DNA of 64,000 bases from Trichomonas vaginalis G3 (GCF_026262505.1 NC_067206.1:992001-1056000); one strand, 5' to 3'; positions 39,776-49,589 are shown, numbered from the stretch's first letter. Translations and numbers: made by a program. Notes: generated by a model not told the origin, from the letters alone.

Positions 39776-40656
39776 ATGCAAGTCAGAAATATTCAGAACA
39801 TAGCACCGAGTCTAACTGACAAGAGTATAAAGATATACTATGAACATGTTATGATGAAACCAACCAAAATTCAAGAAAGTCAGTATACTTATGAATATCC
39901 AAGACACTGGGTAGAGTATGTAGGAGGTGAGAAAGCTATTGAAATAAGACAAGTTAGAAGTATTCCAGCAGGAAGAACAATATTATTGAAGAACTTTAAT
40001 GTTTTGAGATATAATGATGAAACAAAGAAGCAAGATAGTTTCCTGTTGCTGTGTATGTGAACCTAGACACAGGAGATGACATGAAAGTTTTTAACACAAA
40101 GCTTCAAACGGTAGTGAGAGAACAACTTACTGCGGAAGGACATCCATTACCTTCAGAAGTTACCATAGCATATAATTTTGAAACAAACTCAATAGATTTT
40201 AAAGTCGTCTCTGCAAAGAAGTCAGGATTTACATTTAATGAAGCAGATGTCTATTCGAATGAAAACTTCAAAGCTATTGCATGGTTAGATAATGACGATT
40301 GCTTTAAGAAAATCTTTAAATTCAGTGACTCAACGATGTCAATAGATGACCTTCGTGGAATGTTACCATCGACGTTTACAGTAGAAGGTTCAGCAGGATT
40401 GCTTACAAGATTGTCAATTGGTGGTATTTGGTCTCGTGAGAACATTGTTATAAAATCCAGTATAAGTGAATTTGCTGAAGAATCTATATTATGTCTTTCA
40501 AACTACATGTATTCGCCGCCGAAGCATTATAGTATAACAAACTTTGTCAGTAAGTTTAACATAAGACTTGTCGAACCTTCTTCAATGAAAGATGTTGTGC
40601 TACCTAAAGATGGAAAGGATGGACTCATTATTGAGATGATTTTAATAGCATATTAA
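39776..40656 (+). pseudogene. Penton/minor-capsid-like protein II, broken
   Basis: Starts MQVRNIQNIAPSLTDKSIKI. C-terminal blocks (LSIGGIWSRENIVIKSSISE, PPKHYSITNFVSKFNIRLVE, GKDGLIIEMILIAY) parallel those of the gene at 52415-53269 (GVWDRKQAILYSNLS, PNPKYYKLTGFNREF, CLYIEAQLLNS), pointing to paralogous virion proteins. Its stop abuts the next ATG. Broken, about one break. Confidence 0.55.
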
Positions 40657-40881
40657 ATGAGTTTGTTCTTGAAGGTCATTCATGATGAAATAACTGTTGT
40701 AGAAGATGTTAGCAATTGTTCAGACATTTTGAAGCGTATAGATGATATAAGAAAGAAGTTAGATAGACCGCAAAGCGGTGAGGGCGAAGCCCGTGAGAAC
40801 GCTTATGTTTCATTGACTTTCTCCAGTAACGAGAACTTTTATGAGATAATATTGAAGAGAGATGATTTTAATATGGTGTAA
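40657..40881 (+). CDS. 74-aa unknown protein with a hairpin insert
   Basis: Starts directly after the stop of the upstream gene (TAAATG) and ends directly before the next start (TAAATG). Residues 30-45 (KKLDRPQSGEGEARENA) are encoded by a double-hairpin element at 40767-40792. Otherwise a small alpha/beta protein (MSLFLKVIHDEITVVEDV; SLTFSSNENFYEIILKRDD). Function unknown. Confidence 0.5.
   Translation: MSLFLKVIHDEITVVEDVSNCSDILKRIDDIRKKLDRPQSGEGEARENAYVSLTFSSNENFYEIILKRDDFNMV
40767..40792. repeat. Double-hairpin element in coding sequence
   Basis: ACCGC-aaa-GCGGT then GGGC-gaa-GCCC. Compared with the PolB version (CCGC/GCGG, GGAC/GTCC read on the coding strand) the second stem has changed on both sides, a compensated pair. 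It encodes Pro-Gln-Ser-Gly-Glu-Gly-Glu-Ala, against Pro-Gln-Arg-Gly-Glu-Asp-Glu-Val in PolB. Confidence 0.75.
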
Positions 40882-41427
40882 ATGGTGGCTTGGGCAGCTT
40901 TAGGCGCAATGGGAACAAAAGCATTAGCATTTGGAGCAAAAGCACTTGGAGCTTATGACGCAGTAAATAAAATGAGTGGAGGAAGGGTTTCGAAGACATT
41001 AGATGCAAATAAAGGGAAGATTGGAGGCTGGGTTGCAAAGAAGTTAAGATTAAATAAAATAGGGCTCATAAATAAAGCATCCAATTTGGTTGCGACTGAG
41101 TCAGAAAATGCTTTAGGAAAGGACGATGAGTTTGCAAAACACGCAAAAGACTTTAATGACCAGATGAAAGGTGAAACAATGCATTTAAATAGAGTCGATG
41201 GAACTAAAGAAAATGTTTCTTCTCCACCAGCGGTTTATCCATACGGACCTTATGGAATGTATGGAAACCCTTATGAACAACCATTTGACCCATTGACTGG
41301 TGGAAGTAATTGGTATCATTATGGACGAAGAAGAAAGACAGTCAAGTTGGAGACAGACGTGAAGAAAGCAACTAAGAAGAGTTGGAGAAAGGAAGAGAGT
41401 TATAAAGCAATGAATTCAACAGGGTGA
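40882..41427 (+). CDS. 181-aa Gly/Ala-rich amphipathic basic protein
   Basis: Open frame running into the right terminal repeat. N-terminus is Gly/Ala-rich and amphipathic (AWAALGAMGTKALAFGAKAL), then a Lys-rich segment (KIGGWVAKKLRLNKIGLIN), a Tyr/Pro/Gly region (PYGPYGMYGNPYEQPFD) and a basic tail (RRRKTVKLETDVKKATKK). The plan recalls virion-internal membrane-active or DNA-binding proteins such as adenovirus pVI/pX, but this is only an analogy. Confidence 0.5.
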   Translation: MVAWAALGAMGTKALAFGAKALGAYDAVNKMSGGRVSKTLDANKGKIGGWVAKKLRLNKIGLINKASNLVATESENALGKDDEFAKHAKDFNDQMKGETMHLNRVDGTKENVSSPPAVYPYGPYGMYGNPYEQPFDPLTGGSNWYHYGRRRKTVKLETDVKKATKKSWRKEESYKAMNSTG

Positions 41428-41545
41428 AAAACCGGGTGAAAAAAGATGTGAGATTTCACCACTTCACCTAAATTTATTTTTGTGCTATGTTTTCATACGT
41501 GTGAGGGTGGTGAGATCATTAATTTTTAAGTTTATTTTTATATAA

Positions 41546-41872
41546 ATGACGAAAACTATTGAGATAACAAACTACAACGGTCATGAGTTCAAGAATTTGT
41601 TCTTCGTTCCTCGTGAAAATACATTCTATCAGATACGAGGGAGAAAGGGTAAAGTTAGTTTGAGCGTTTATGAAGGAATGAAGAATGGAAAGTTTATACA
41701 AGCAATAGATACAAACGGTAAACGTGTTTCATTAGCTTTGTCAAAACTTACTAACATTTATTTTGACAGTGACTTTGACTCTGACGATTGGAGCGACAGC
41801 AGCGATACTGAAGAATATGAAGTATTGTGTGAAGCACAGCAATGGGAGGAGTTGCAATACTTTTGTAAGTGA
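41546..41872 (+). CDS. Terminal-repeat 108-aa acidic-tail protein, right copy
   Basis: Same protein as 251-577. Located 510 bp from the original right end, reading outward, just after GTTTATTTTTATATAA. Confidence 0.65.
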   Translation: MTKTIEITNYNGHEFKNLFFVPRENTFYQIRGRKGKVSLSVYEGMKNGKFIQAIDTNGKRVSLALSKLTNIYFDSDFDSDDWSDSSDTEEYEVLCEAQQWEELQYFCK

Positions 41873-42066
41873 GAACGTTTATTTTTTACAGTAGTGAAGT
41901 CGTTTGTGAAAACGTTAGTGAGGTGAAGTGGTTGGTGGCTTTGTAAATATTTAAGGTTAAGTTAGTGTTGTCGTTTGTGTTGTAAAATATACGTTAACGG
42001 TTTCGTAAAGTGTCAAATTCACATATAATGGGTAAGGAGGCGCGCAGTGCCTCCGTATGCATGATA

Positions 42067-43365
42067 TAGGGTGTCCAAAGGTGCGTTTAGCACAGCGCTC
42101 TATATGAGACTATTAAAGGATATATATGCTGATTATAAATATATAATAAAAAATATGAATATATGTATATGATGAGTATGTTGTATTTTGGCGCCATGCC
42201 GGGATATAAAATGAATTTTGAGACAAGAGGCGGTTTCGCGGGAAATTTTGGCGGGATTTTTTCATTTTTTTAATGAATCATAAAGAAAACATCCTCGCTC
42301 TTGCAAAAAAATGCAAAGACTGTAAAAAAATCTACGAGACATTGGTAAAATGCTTCGGTATGGATGCTCCTAGCTATTCCACTGTAACGTATCATGTTAG
42401 GATGTATCACTTCATGAACAAAAAGGCGCCCATCATAAAAATTGACAAAAAATCGCCGGATCAAAGAAAAATCAAAGCAATTCTTCAAGCGCTAGATGAA
42501 GACCCAAGAGCATCACTCAGAAGGATAGAGGAGATGACAAAGATACCACGTACAACAGTCAGTTATTATCTGCACAATTATTGAACTACAAACTAGCGTA
42601 TACACGTTGGGTTCCGCACAACCTTAATTCAGTTCAAAAAAAATCTAGAGTCCAATCTTCGAAAGAGCTCCTCTCTATATTGGGTGCGTATCAATCCAAG
42701 AAGTTTCGCTTTTTAGTAACAGGGGACGAGTCTTGGTTTCAATATGCAACAGAAGCCAAAATCATGTGGATCCCGAAGGATGAAAATCCGCAAACATTCC
42801 CGAAGAAAAAAATTGACACACCAATGATGATGTTGTCGGTTTTTTGGGGCGTGAATGGCATCATCGCAATTGATATTCTTCAAAACCTAATACGATGAAT
42901 GCTCAGTATCTAATTGACAATGTTCTTACGCAAATTATCAATTCTGATGAGTTTGAGAAATCCAAACAACAAAAACAAAAGTTTGCAATTCATTTTGATA
43001 ATTCAAGAGTTCACAAAAGTCATAAGGTAATGAATTACTTGGTGGAAAAAATGTCAAAGTTGTTCCAAACCCAATTTATTCACCTGATATTGCACCCTCT
43101 GACTTTTATTTATTCGGCACGCTAAAAAGAGAGCTGAAGGACGCGAATTCGCGAGTCCAGATGATCTTGAAAATTTTGTAAGAGAGCAATTTGAGCAATT
43201 TTCTCATGATGATTTAAAGCGTGTCTTTCAAGCCTGGATCGATCGCTGCGAACGCGTGATTGAATCCAATGGTGGTTATATTTAAATAAACTTTATATAT
43301 ATGTAACTTGTTTATTTCTATTCGCAGTATTCAGGTTTGTGCTAAACACACCTTTGGACACCCTA
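42067..43365 (+). mobile_element. Tvmar1-type mariner, copy 1
   Basis: 1,299 bp between TA duplications (42065-42066, 43366-43367). The 28-bp terminal repeats start TAGGGTGTCCAAAGGTG. It entered the outer arm of the terminal hairpin of Polinton A, at the TA in what was GATATGT. Apart from four missing bases it appears to match copy 2 (46093-47395). Confidence 0.92.
42273..43285 (+). pseudogene. Mariner transposase, frameshifted
   Basis: Tc1/mariner transposase. N-terminal helix-turn-helix region, catalytic blocks TGDESWFQYAT, IHFDNSRVHKSHK and, in copy 2, SPDIAPSDFYLFG (a D-D-34-D type triad). Relative to the intact copy 2 it has four single-base losses: in T/A runs near 42581, 42883 and 43125, and one C near 43049. 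All four are deletions, three in homopolymers, which suggests either very recent decay or sequence error. Confidence 0.9.
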
Positions 43366-43384
43366 TATGTATACTAACTGTAAC

Positions 43385-43755
43385 CTCGTTGGGAATTGTT
43401 CAAGCAAAGCGTAGGTAGTTAAGGTCGAGTAAGAGTTCTTCTTAAATCTTTCACTGAATGAGTAGGTGTTGGAAGAACTGTTCTCTAAAGCGATACAGTT
43501 GCGCTACATGTTTGTCAACTTGTCTAGAAATAAATATATCATTTGTTTTATACGTTTTTTCGTAATAAATCTATTTGTATTTGTTGTATTTGAGTATGAA
43601 GATAACAAAAACTACGGCATAAGACGCAGTACACTGGGCTTCGTTGCCATTTTATTTACCATGTTAAGAATAAACTTAACAGACATGCTTTGTTTTCGAC
43701 GAAGCCATCTAAAATAACGTACATCTAAATAAAACTAAAAAACTGTAAAATTTAT
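43385..43755. other. Flank between Polinton A and the relic polymerase
   Basis: AT-rich. The only frame (43466-43717) has no recognisable features. It may be part of the relic element or chromosomal DNA; I see nothing identifiable. Confidence 0.5.
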
Positions 43756-44390
43756 TTATTTGATAGTATACTTCAAATTATGCACTATACCTTCTAGAAT
43801 TCTATAACACTCTTTGCATATAATTTTTTTAAAAAAAGTTATATCTCGACAAAAATATGATTTATCAATTGGGTCAATCATAATTTCAACATCTTTATTG
43901 CAATAATGAATAAAATATTCTAATCTATTCTTAAAGTTTTTAGCATCATTGAGATATATTTGATAATCACTATCTGATATAGTTTCTTGAGTTAATGCTG
44001 AATAAAATGAATCTTGAGTGAATGGTTCCACTTTATATAATTCTTCTTCGTAATTTTCCCACGTGATGAATTGATAAGGGAAAAAGGATTTAACACGTGA
44101 TTTATTGTTTCCGAAATCTTGAGTGAATTGGTCTAATGTCCCACCCGCTATATAATTTCTGATGTCAATAAATCTCAATTCATATGGAACGTTTGTTTTC
44201 TTTACAATGATTTGCTTAAATTGTGAAGCTGAACCCAGCATTGATTTTATTTTCCATTTTGCAGTATTTAAATCACGAAGAATTAAATTTAAATCAAACT
44301 TTCCCGAATTAAAACCTATGATATTCACTTTATTGAATTCCTCATCTAGAAGTTCTTTAAATGCTTCCTTCTGTTTTTCATTTAATGTAT

Positions 44391-44416
44391 GGGACAAAGT
44401 CCCCGCCGTTTGCGGC
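44391..44416. repeat. Double-hairpin element in relic PolB
   Basis: GGGAC-aaa-GTCCC followed by GCCG-tttg-CGGC. On the coding strand it reads Lys-Pro-Gln-Thr-Ala-Gly-Thr-Leu-Ser, resembling the insert at 11972-11995 (Ala-Ala-Asn-Gly-Gly-Thr-Leu-Ser). It shows the hairpin family also occurs in a separate lineage. Confidence 0.7.
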
Positions 44417-46092
44417 TTCATTAATTCTTCATATTGTTCAATATTTGATTTAGCAACTAATGAACAGGTTGAAAATAAAAACTCAATCCAATCAGAAATA
44501 AAAGAATCACTCGAAGTTAAGCAAAAATTCCTCGTATACGTTTTATCATTTAATTTAACCGTTGATGATACCATGAATGGTTTTAAGTAAGCGTTCAAAG
44601 TTGCACACTCAGAAAGTTGTAATTCTTCTTTAGTCTCTAATGTTTCGAAGTCAAAAGTAATATAATATCTTGTCGGTTTATAATATTTCTGCAAATTGTG
44701 AGCTAATAACCACTGATATATCTTCTGTTTCGTAATATGTGGTGCATATGGTTGCTGGGTCTTTTGCAATTGAACGTCTTGAATTAATCTTCCATTATTT
44801 TCTTTACATTTCTCACAATGCTTTAAAAATCTTCTTTGGTTTTTTCTTTCTGGATCATCGGATAGAATAAACTTCTTCTTTACAATATGGACAAACTTTA
44901 TAGCCGTGAGTGCTTCAACGTCTGTTATTCTGTCAGCGTGAAGTTTTCCACATGGACTCTGTGTTAATAAAATATTTACTGTTTCAAATTCTGGATCTAT
45001 CATTATTGATTCCACTAATGGAAAGTCTACCTTATTTATGTCCACGTCTTCTGGTTGAGGATCACAATAATAGAAATCAATATTAACATTTAACATTCTC
45101 GCTAATCTCTCACTTTCTGATGAAATGTCAAACCCTTCATATGCATCTATTGCTTCATTTAAATAGCTTCTACGAGTTTTAGGATTAACACCATCAGGAA
45201 TGTTATAGAAGCGTTTAAATAACCTTCTACCTTCTGCTCTAATTTGATTATCATTCATTTTAGCTGTTCCGTTTTTGTTCATTTATGTAAGAATAAAAAA
45301 TTAAAAAATAAATAAAAATAAAGTTTATTTTTTACAGCCCATAAAATGAATTAAGAACACATAAATTTTTATCATCTGCGACGTGACGAATACATTTTAA
45401 TTTACTCAAGAATGCGTATCCTGACACATTAAATCTAATTCCTGTCTTATTTAATTTCACAACTTTGAAAAGGAATGTATGAATAGCTATAAAATGATGA
45501 GAAGATGTTTTATGGGTTGCTTCCATTTTTTCTGAAATAAATGAATAAATATAATGTTTATAAGTTTTCATATCTTTTATGTTCTTAATAACGAATGGTA
45601 TAGACCTTTCAACTTCGTCTTCCTTCGGTGCTGTTCTTTCATATGAAACATTATTGGTATCTTCAATAATGAAACCACAATCACACAAAATTTTATAGTT
45701 CCAATGGTTTCTTTTGATATTTTATCTAATAAATCAAAAACTTTATCAACACCTGTGCATTTATTTAAATAATAATTTGTGTAAATATCATGATCTTCTT
45801 TCTTAATCGTATTAGTTGCATATGTCACGTTTTTAAGAGCTTTTTTGAATTTTTCGGAATCTAAAGGTGGTGAAAGTAAGATACAAGGGTATTCTTCATT
45901 ATCAATAAATTGTAACTTATGTTTACGAATAAATTTAGTACCTTCTTCTGAAAGTGTTTCGTCTATTTCACCATCTAATAAATTTTGTGTTGATTCTGAG
46001 ACATAATTTTTATATCTTTCTTCATGAGATTTCTGTACTTCTGATTCTGAAGCTGGGATATTCATTAAACCCTCTACTTCATTTTCATTATA

Positions 46093-47395
46093 TAGGGTGT
46101 CCAAAGGTGTGTTTAGCACAAACCTGAATACTGCGAATAGAAATAAACAAGTTACATATATATAAAGTTTATTTAAATATAACCACCATTGGATTCAATC
46201 ACGCGTTCGCAGCGATCGATCCAGGCTTGAAAGACACGCTTTAAATCATCATGAGAAAATTGCTCAAATTGCTCTCTTACAAAATTTTCAAGATCATCTG
46301 GACTCGCGAATTCGCGTCCTTCAGCTCTCTTTTTTAGCGTGCCGAATAAATAAAAGTCAGAGGGTGCAATATCAGGTGAATAAATTGGGTTTGGAACAAC
46401 TTTGACATTGTTTTCCACCAAGTAATTCATTACCTTATGACTTTTGTGAACTCTTGAATTATCAAAATGAATTGCAAACTTTTGTTTTTGTTGTTTGGAT
46501 TTCTCAAACTCATCAGAATTGATAATTTGCGTAAGAACATTGTCAATTAGATACTGAGCATTCATCGTATTAGGTTTTTGAAGAATATCAATTGCGATGA
46601 TGCCATTCACGCCCCAAAAAACCGACAACATCATCATTGGTGTGTCAATTTTTTTCTTCGGGAATGTTTGCGGATTTTCATCCTTCGGGATCCACATGAT
46701 TTTGGCTTCTGTTGCATATTGAAACCAAGACTCGTCCCCTGTTACTAAAAAGCGAAACTTCTTGGATTGATACGCACCCAATATAGAGAGGAGCTCTTTC
46801 GAAGATTGGACTCTAGATTTTTTTTGAACTGAATTAAGGTTGTGCGGAACCCAACGTGTATACGCTAGTTTGTAGTTCAAATAATTGTGCAGATAATAAC
46901 TGACTGTTGTACGTGGTATCTTTGTCATCTCCTCTATCCTTCTGAGTGATGCTCTTGGGTCTTCATCTAGCGCTTGAAGAATTGCTTTGATTTTTCTTTG
47001 ATCCGGCGATTTTTTGTCAATTTTTATGATGGGCGCCTTTTTGTTCATGAAGTGATACATCCTAACATGATACGTTACAGTGGAATAGCTAGGAGCATCC
47101 ATACCGAAGCATTTTACCAATGTCTCGTAGATTTTTTTACAGTCTTTGCATTTTTTTGCAAGAGCGAGGATGTTTTCTTTATGATTCATTAAAAAAATGA
47201 AAAAATCCCGCCAAAATTTCCCGCGAAACCGCCTCTTGTCTCAAAATTCATTTTATATCCCGGCATGGCGCCAAAATACAACATACTCATCATATACATA
47301 TATTCATATTTTTTATTATATATTTATAATCAGCATATATATCCTTTAATAGTCTCATATAGAGCGCTGTGCTAAACGCACCTTTGGACACCCTA
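46093..47395 (-). mobile_element. Tvmar1-type mariner, copy 2, intact
   Basis: 1,303 bp with 28-bp terminal repeats (TAGGGTGTCCAAAGGTG start; one mismatch between ends) and TA duplications at 46091-46092 and 47396-47397. Encodes an uninterrupted transposase. Inserted in the relic polymerase gene. Confidence 0.95.
46173..47189 (-). CDS. Mariner transposase, 338 aa
   Basis: Full-length Tc1/mariner transposase that cuts out and reinserts the element at TA sites. N-terminal DNA-binding part (about 1-105) has two helix-turn-helix-like regions (LAKKCKDCKKIYETLVKCF; SLRRIEEMTKIPRTTVSYYL). Catalytic Asp residues lie in TGDESWFQ (about 150), IHFDNSRVH (about 245) and SPDIAPSDFYLFG (about 280), with the last two about 34 apart as in mariners. 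Length is normal. The unbroken frame and matching ends suggest it could be active (inference). Confidence 0.95.
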   Translation of the reverse strand: MNHKENILALAKKCKDCKKIYETLVKCFGMDAPSYSTVTYHVRMYHFMNKKAPIIKIDKKSPDQRKIKAILQALDEDPRASLRRIEEMTKIPRTTVSYYLHNYLNYKLAYTRWVPHNLNSVQKKSRVQSSKELLSILGAYQSKKFRFLVTGDESWFQYATEAKIMWIPKDENPQTFPKKKIDTPMMMLSVFWGVNGIIAIDILQKPNTMNAQYLIDNVLTQIINSDEFEKSKQQKQKFAIHFDNSRVHKSHKVMNYLVENNVKVVPNPIYSPDIAPSDFYLFGTLKKRAEGREFASPDDLENFVREQFEQFSHDDLKRVFQAWIDRCERVIESNGGYI

Positions 47396-47727
47396 TATTT
47401 TTCAACTTCTCTTAATTCCTTAATTTTTTCATCTATTTCATCTCTTATTTTTTTCAGTCTTTCAATTTCATTGTATTCATCATCTTTAATCCGTTCTTCA
47501 TAATATTCAGGGAAAACATCAGGTTCTTTAGGTTTTTCTTCTTCAGATGTGGGATATAAGAAATTTATAACATCATCTTTATTCATTTTTCCATCATAAT
47601 CTAAATCATTTAATAACTCGGCAAATTTTTGACAATTTCTTAAATAATATTTATTAACTTCATAACCTACCTCCTCTAATATATCCTTTATTTCCTCGTT
47701 TGTGTGTAATAAACAGAAATTCATCAA

Positions 47728-48531
47728 AAGTGACAGCTCTCAATTTTTTGACATTTGTAAATTCTAAATTGAATGAGAAAAATGAAATAATACTAAGCAT
47801 AATACAATATTCTAGATTTAATTATAATTAGGAAAAAGTTAGTTTTGAGAGTACTTTTCATAGGCATATAGAATGAAATCTTCTGAAAAATAATATCACA
47901 TAAACTCATATTATTTTCTAATATATAACTATTTTATATAAAAATCAAATTCAATGATCTTAAAAGCGAAGGATAAACCTCAAAAATTACGAATATAATG
48001 AGTGGGAATATAATGCTTATCTATCATAAAACCATATGAAATATCAATTTTTGCTTTACGCCTAATTTTTGACGACAATTAGCAAAAAATGTTAAATGTT
48101 AACACTCAGTCCATTTGAATATGAAAAATAAAATTGACTTTGATTAAATGTTTTTATTTATCATGCAATTCTTCTTGCGACCAAAGATTTGAATAAAAGT
48201 TCAAAAAATAAGATAGCTTAAAAAATAATATACGGTAGTGTTTACTAATAGATGAATAGTATATAAATTCGAGTAGGTGACAAAAGTGCATACTCTTAAA
48301 TTAACCTTAAATGTTGATTTTTCGATATTTTCGGTATTAACCTTATTGTAAATTTTTCCGGTGATAAATTTATCACACTGAGGTTATTTTTCCGGTGAGA
48401 TTTTTAACCTTGATTTAATGAAATTAATATATATAAATTTTATTATTTTTAATTTCGAATGAGTATAATAAAATATTTTTTATGTGTTTTTGTTTTTGAT
48501 GTGATTTGAATTTTGTTAACTCTTTTCAAAA
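47728..48531. other. AT-rich intergenic DNA
   Basis: About 800 bp without a convincing gene. Contains words TTAACCTTAAAT, TTTTTCCGGTGA twice and a small palindrome GTGATAAATTTATCAC near 48361. Probably chromosomal sequence upstream of the truncated gene. Confidence 0.55.
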
Positions 48532-48547
48532 TCACTTCATTTTTATG
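48532..48547 (+). promoter_or_regulatory. Trichomonad initiator-like motif
   Basis: TCACTTCATTTTTATG: two overlapping matches to the trichomonad initiator consensus (TCA, pyrimidine, T/A) within 13 bases of the ATG at 48545. In T. vaginalis such initiators set transcription starts close to the start codon. Confidence 0.6.
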
Positions 48548-48667
48548 ATTTCGGTGGACTTAGAGGAGCTTATTGCTTTTGGTATTAAACAGGAAGTCAA
48601 GGGCGGTGTCCCATACAGAAGAAGAACGGGATCTCCAAAGCAATATGTCACTTATTCATGTTCGTAT
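48545..48667 (+). pseudogene. 5' end of a probable cellular gene cut by Polinton C
   Basis: Forty-one codons, MISVDLEELIAFGIKQEVKG, then GVPYRRRTGSPKQYVTYSCS, ending where Polinton C begins (a stop follows two codons into the element). The initiator-like motif just upstream supports a real gene. The GVPYRRR...YVTYSC pattern could be the start of a small zinc-binding module, but too little is present to say. The remainder must lie beyond the right end of the window. Confidence 0.5.
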
Positions 48668-48680
48668 AGTTAGTATACAT

Positions 48681-48721
48681 AACTTGGGTACGGCGGCACT
48701 GCGTTCCACCTTACCCAACTT
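48681..48721. repeat. Subterminal hairpin, Polinton C
   Basis: CTTGGGTA (48683-48690) against TTACCCAA, with GGCGG and CCACC inside and CACTGCG in the loop. Third version of the terminal hairpin; its inner stem carries one mismatch. Confidence 0.7.
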
Positions 48722-48834
48722 AACCTTAAATATTTACAAAATCATCTGACACATAAATGACTTCACTAATGACTTCACTAACGACTTCGCTAATGAAAAA
48801 ATAAACGTTCTCACTAACGTTCCCACTAATGTTC

Positions 48835-49161
48835 TCATTTACAAAAGTATTGCAGCGCTTCCCATTGCTGTGCTTCACACAATAGTTCATATTCTTCAGT
48901 ATCGCTGCTGTCACTCCAATCGTCAGAGTCAAAGTCACTGTCAAAATAAATGTTAGTAAGTTTTGACAAAGCTAATGAAACACGCTTACCGTTTGTATCT
49001 ATTGCTTTTATATATCTCCCATTATGTTTGTTGTCATAAACGCTCAAACTAACTTTACCCTTTCTCCCTCGTATCTGATAGAATGTATTTTCACGAGGAA
49101 CGAAGAACAAATTCTTGAACTCATGACCGTTGTAGTTTGTTATCTCAATAGTTTTCGTCAT
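48835..49161 (-). CDS. Terminal 108-aa acidic-tail protein, Polinton C
   Basis: Whole frame, about 90 percent identical to 251-577 by eye; differences cluster in the middle (DNKHNGRYIKAID for EGMKNGKFIQAID). Same start context and acidic end. Confidence 0.65.
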   Translation of the reverse strand: MTKTIEITNYNGHEFKNLFFVPRENTFYQIRGRKGKVSLSVYDNKHNGRYIKAIDTNGKRVSLALSKLTNIYFDSDFDSDDWSDSSDTEEYELLCEAQQWEALQYFCK

Positions 49162-49241
49162 TTATATAAAAATAAAATAAAAAATGAACTTAAAATAAAT
49201 GATCTCACCACCCTCACACGTATGAAAACATAGCACAAAAA

Positions 49242-49305
49242 TAAATTTAGGTGAAGTGGTGAGATCTCACCTCTTTTTCACCTCTTTTTCACCCACTTGA
49301 ATTCA
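49242..49305. repeat. Intergenic hairpin module, Polinton C
   Basis: AGGTGAAGTGGTGAGATCTC with CACCTCTTTTTCACC repeats, same place as 641-701 in A. Confidence 0.75.
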
Positions 49306-49312
49306 TTGCTTT

Positions 49313-49545
49313 ATAACTCTTCCTTTCTCCAACTCTTCTAACTCTTCTTAAGTTCAGCAATGTTGTCCTCATGAAGTTTAATCTTTCTCAAAATTCCTTC
49401 TTTATCTAATGGTTGCTTTATCTTTCTAAACTGAACTCTACCATCCTTCATAGTATGAATGTAAAAACCTTCTGGAATAGTTCCTGATTTAATGTATCTA
49501 CCAAAAACTTTTGTTTCATTGCTTCAGTGACTTTAGTCGTCATTT
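49313..49545 (-). pseudogene. Shared small coiled-coil gene, broken copy in C
   Basis: Counterpart of the whole gene at 13528-13764. Broken, about two breaks. Confidence 0.65.
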
Positions 49546-49589
49546 CAATCAAATAAAATTTTAATATTAAATAAAAATAACGTTATTTT

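Larger units (their letters stand above)
45..43379. mobile_element. Polinton/Maverick A, holding nested insertions
   Basis: Complete Polinton-type element starting AGTTAGTATAC and ending with its complement, between gtaac duplications. Terminal inverted repeats are about 700 bp and read nearly identical, which suggests a fairly recent insertion. Parts recognised: protein-primed PolB, chromodomain-type integrase, FtsK/HerA-type packaging ATPase, a probable double-jelly-roll capsid protein, three related penton/minor-capsid-like proteins, and a collagen/phage-type fibre. No adenovirus-type protease was recognised. Element B (13095-29420) sits in its integrase gene, a mariner sits in its right terminal repeat, and about 4.25 kb is duplicated in tandem. 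Several genes are broken (a couple of dozen breaks in all), others look whole; treated as a fossil. Confidence 0.93.
41375..43379 (-). repeat. Right terminal inverted repeat of Polinton A, with mariner
   Basis: Inverted copy of 45-747 interrupted by Tvmar1 copy 1 (42067-43365). Without it the repeat is about 700 bp and very similar to the left. It ends GTATACTAACT followed by gtaac. Confidence 0.9.
43756..47727 (-). pseudogene. Relic PolB of a divergent Polinton lineage, with mariner inside
   Basis: Pieces of a protein-primed polymerase gene that match the layout of the A/C polymerases but are clearly divergent. The first part (NEEIKDILEEVGYEVNKYY, 47398-47727) corresponds to the PolB N-terminus. 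Exonuclease motifs are readable: FDFETLETKEE near 44655, IIGFNSGKFDLNLILRDL near 44300 and HYCNKDVEIM near 43900. No polymerase-domain motifs were found, so the relic is incomplete at its 3' side. A Tvmar1 copy (46093-47395) lies inside. Broken, several breaks. Probably the oldest element in the window. Confidence 0.75.

Noticed and set aside
45-43379. LTR retrotransposon or endogenous retrovirus
   Set aside because: The integrase is retroviral-type, but there is no reverse transcriptase, gag or direct long terminal repeat; PolB and a packaging ATPase point to a Polinton.
43466-43717. 83-codon frame between Polinton A and the relic polymerase
   Set aside because: Low-complexity aromatic/hydrophobic sequence, no start context, no homologous feature elsewhere in the window.
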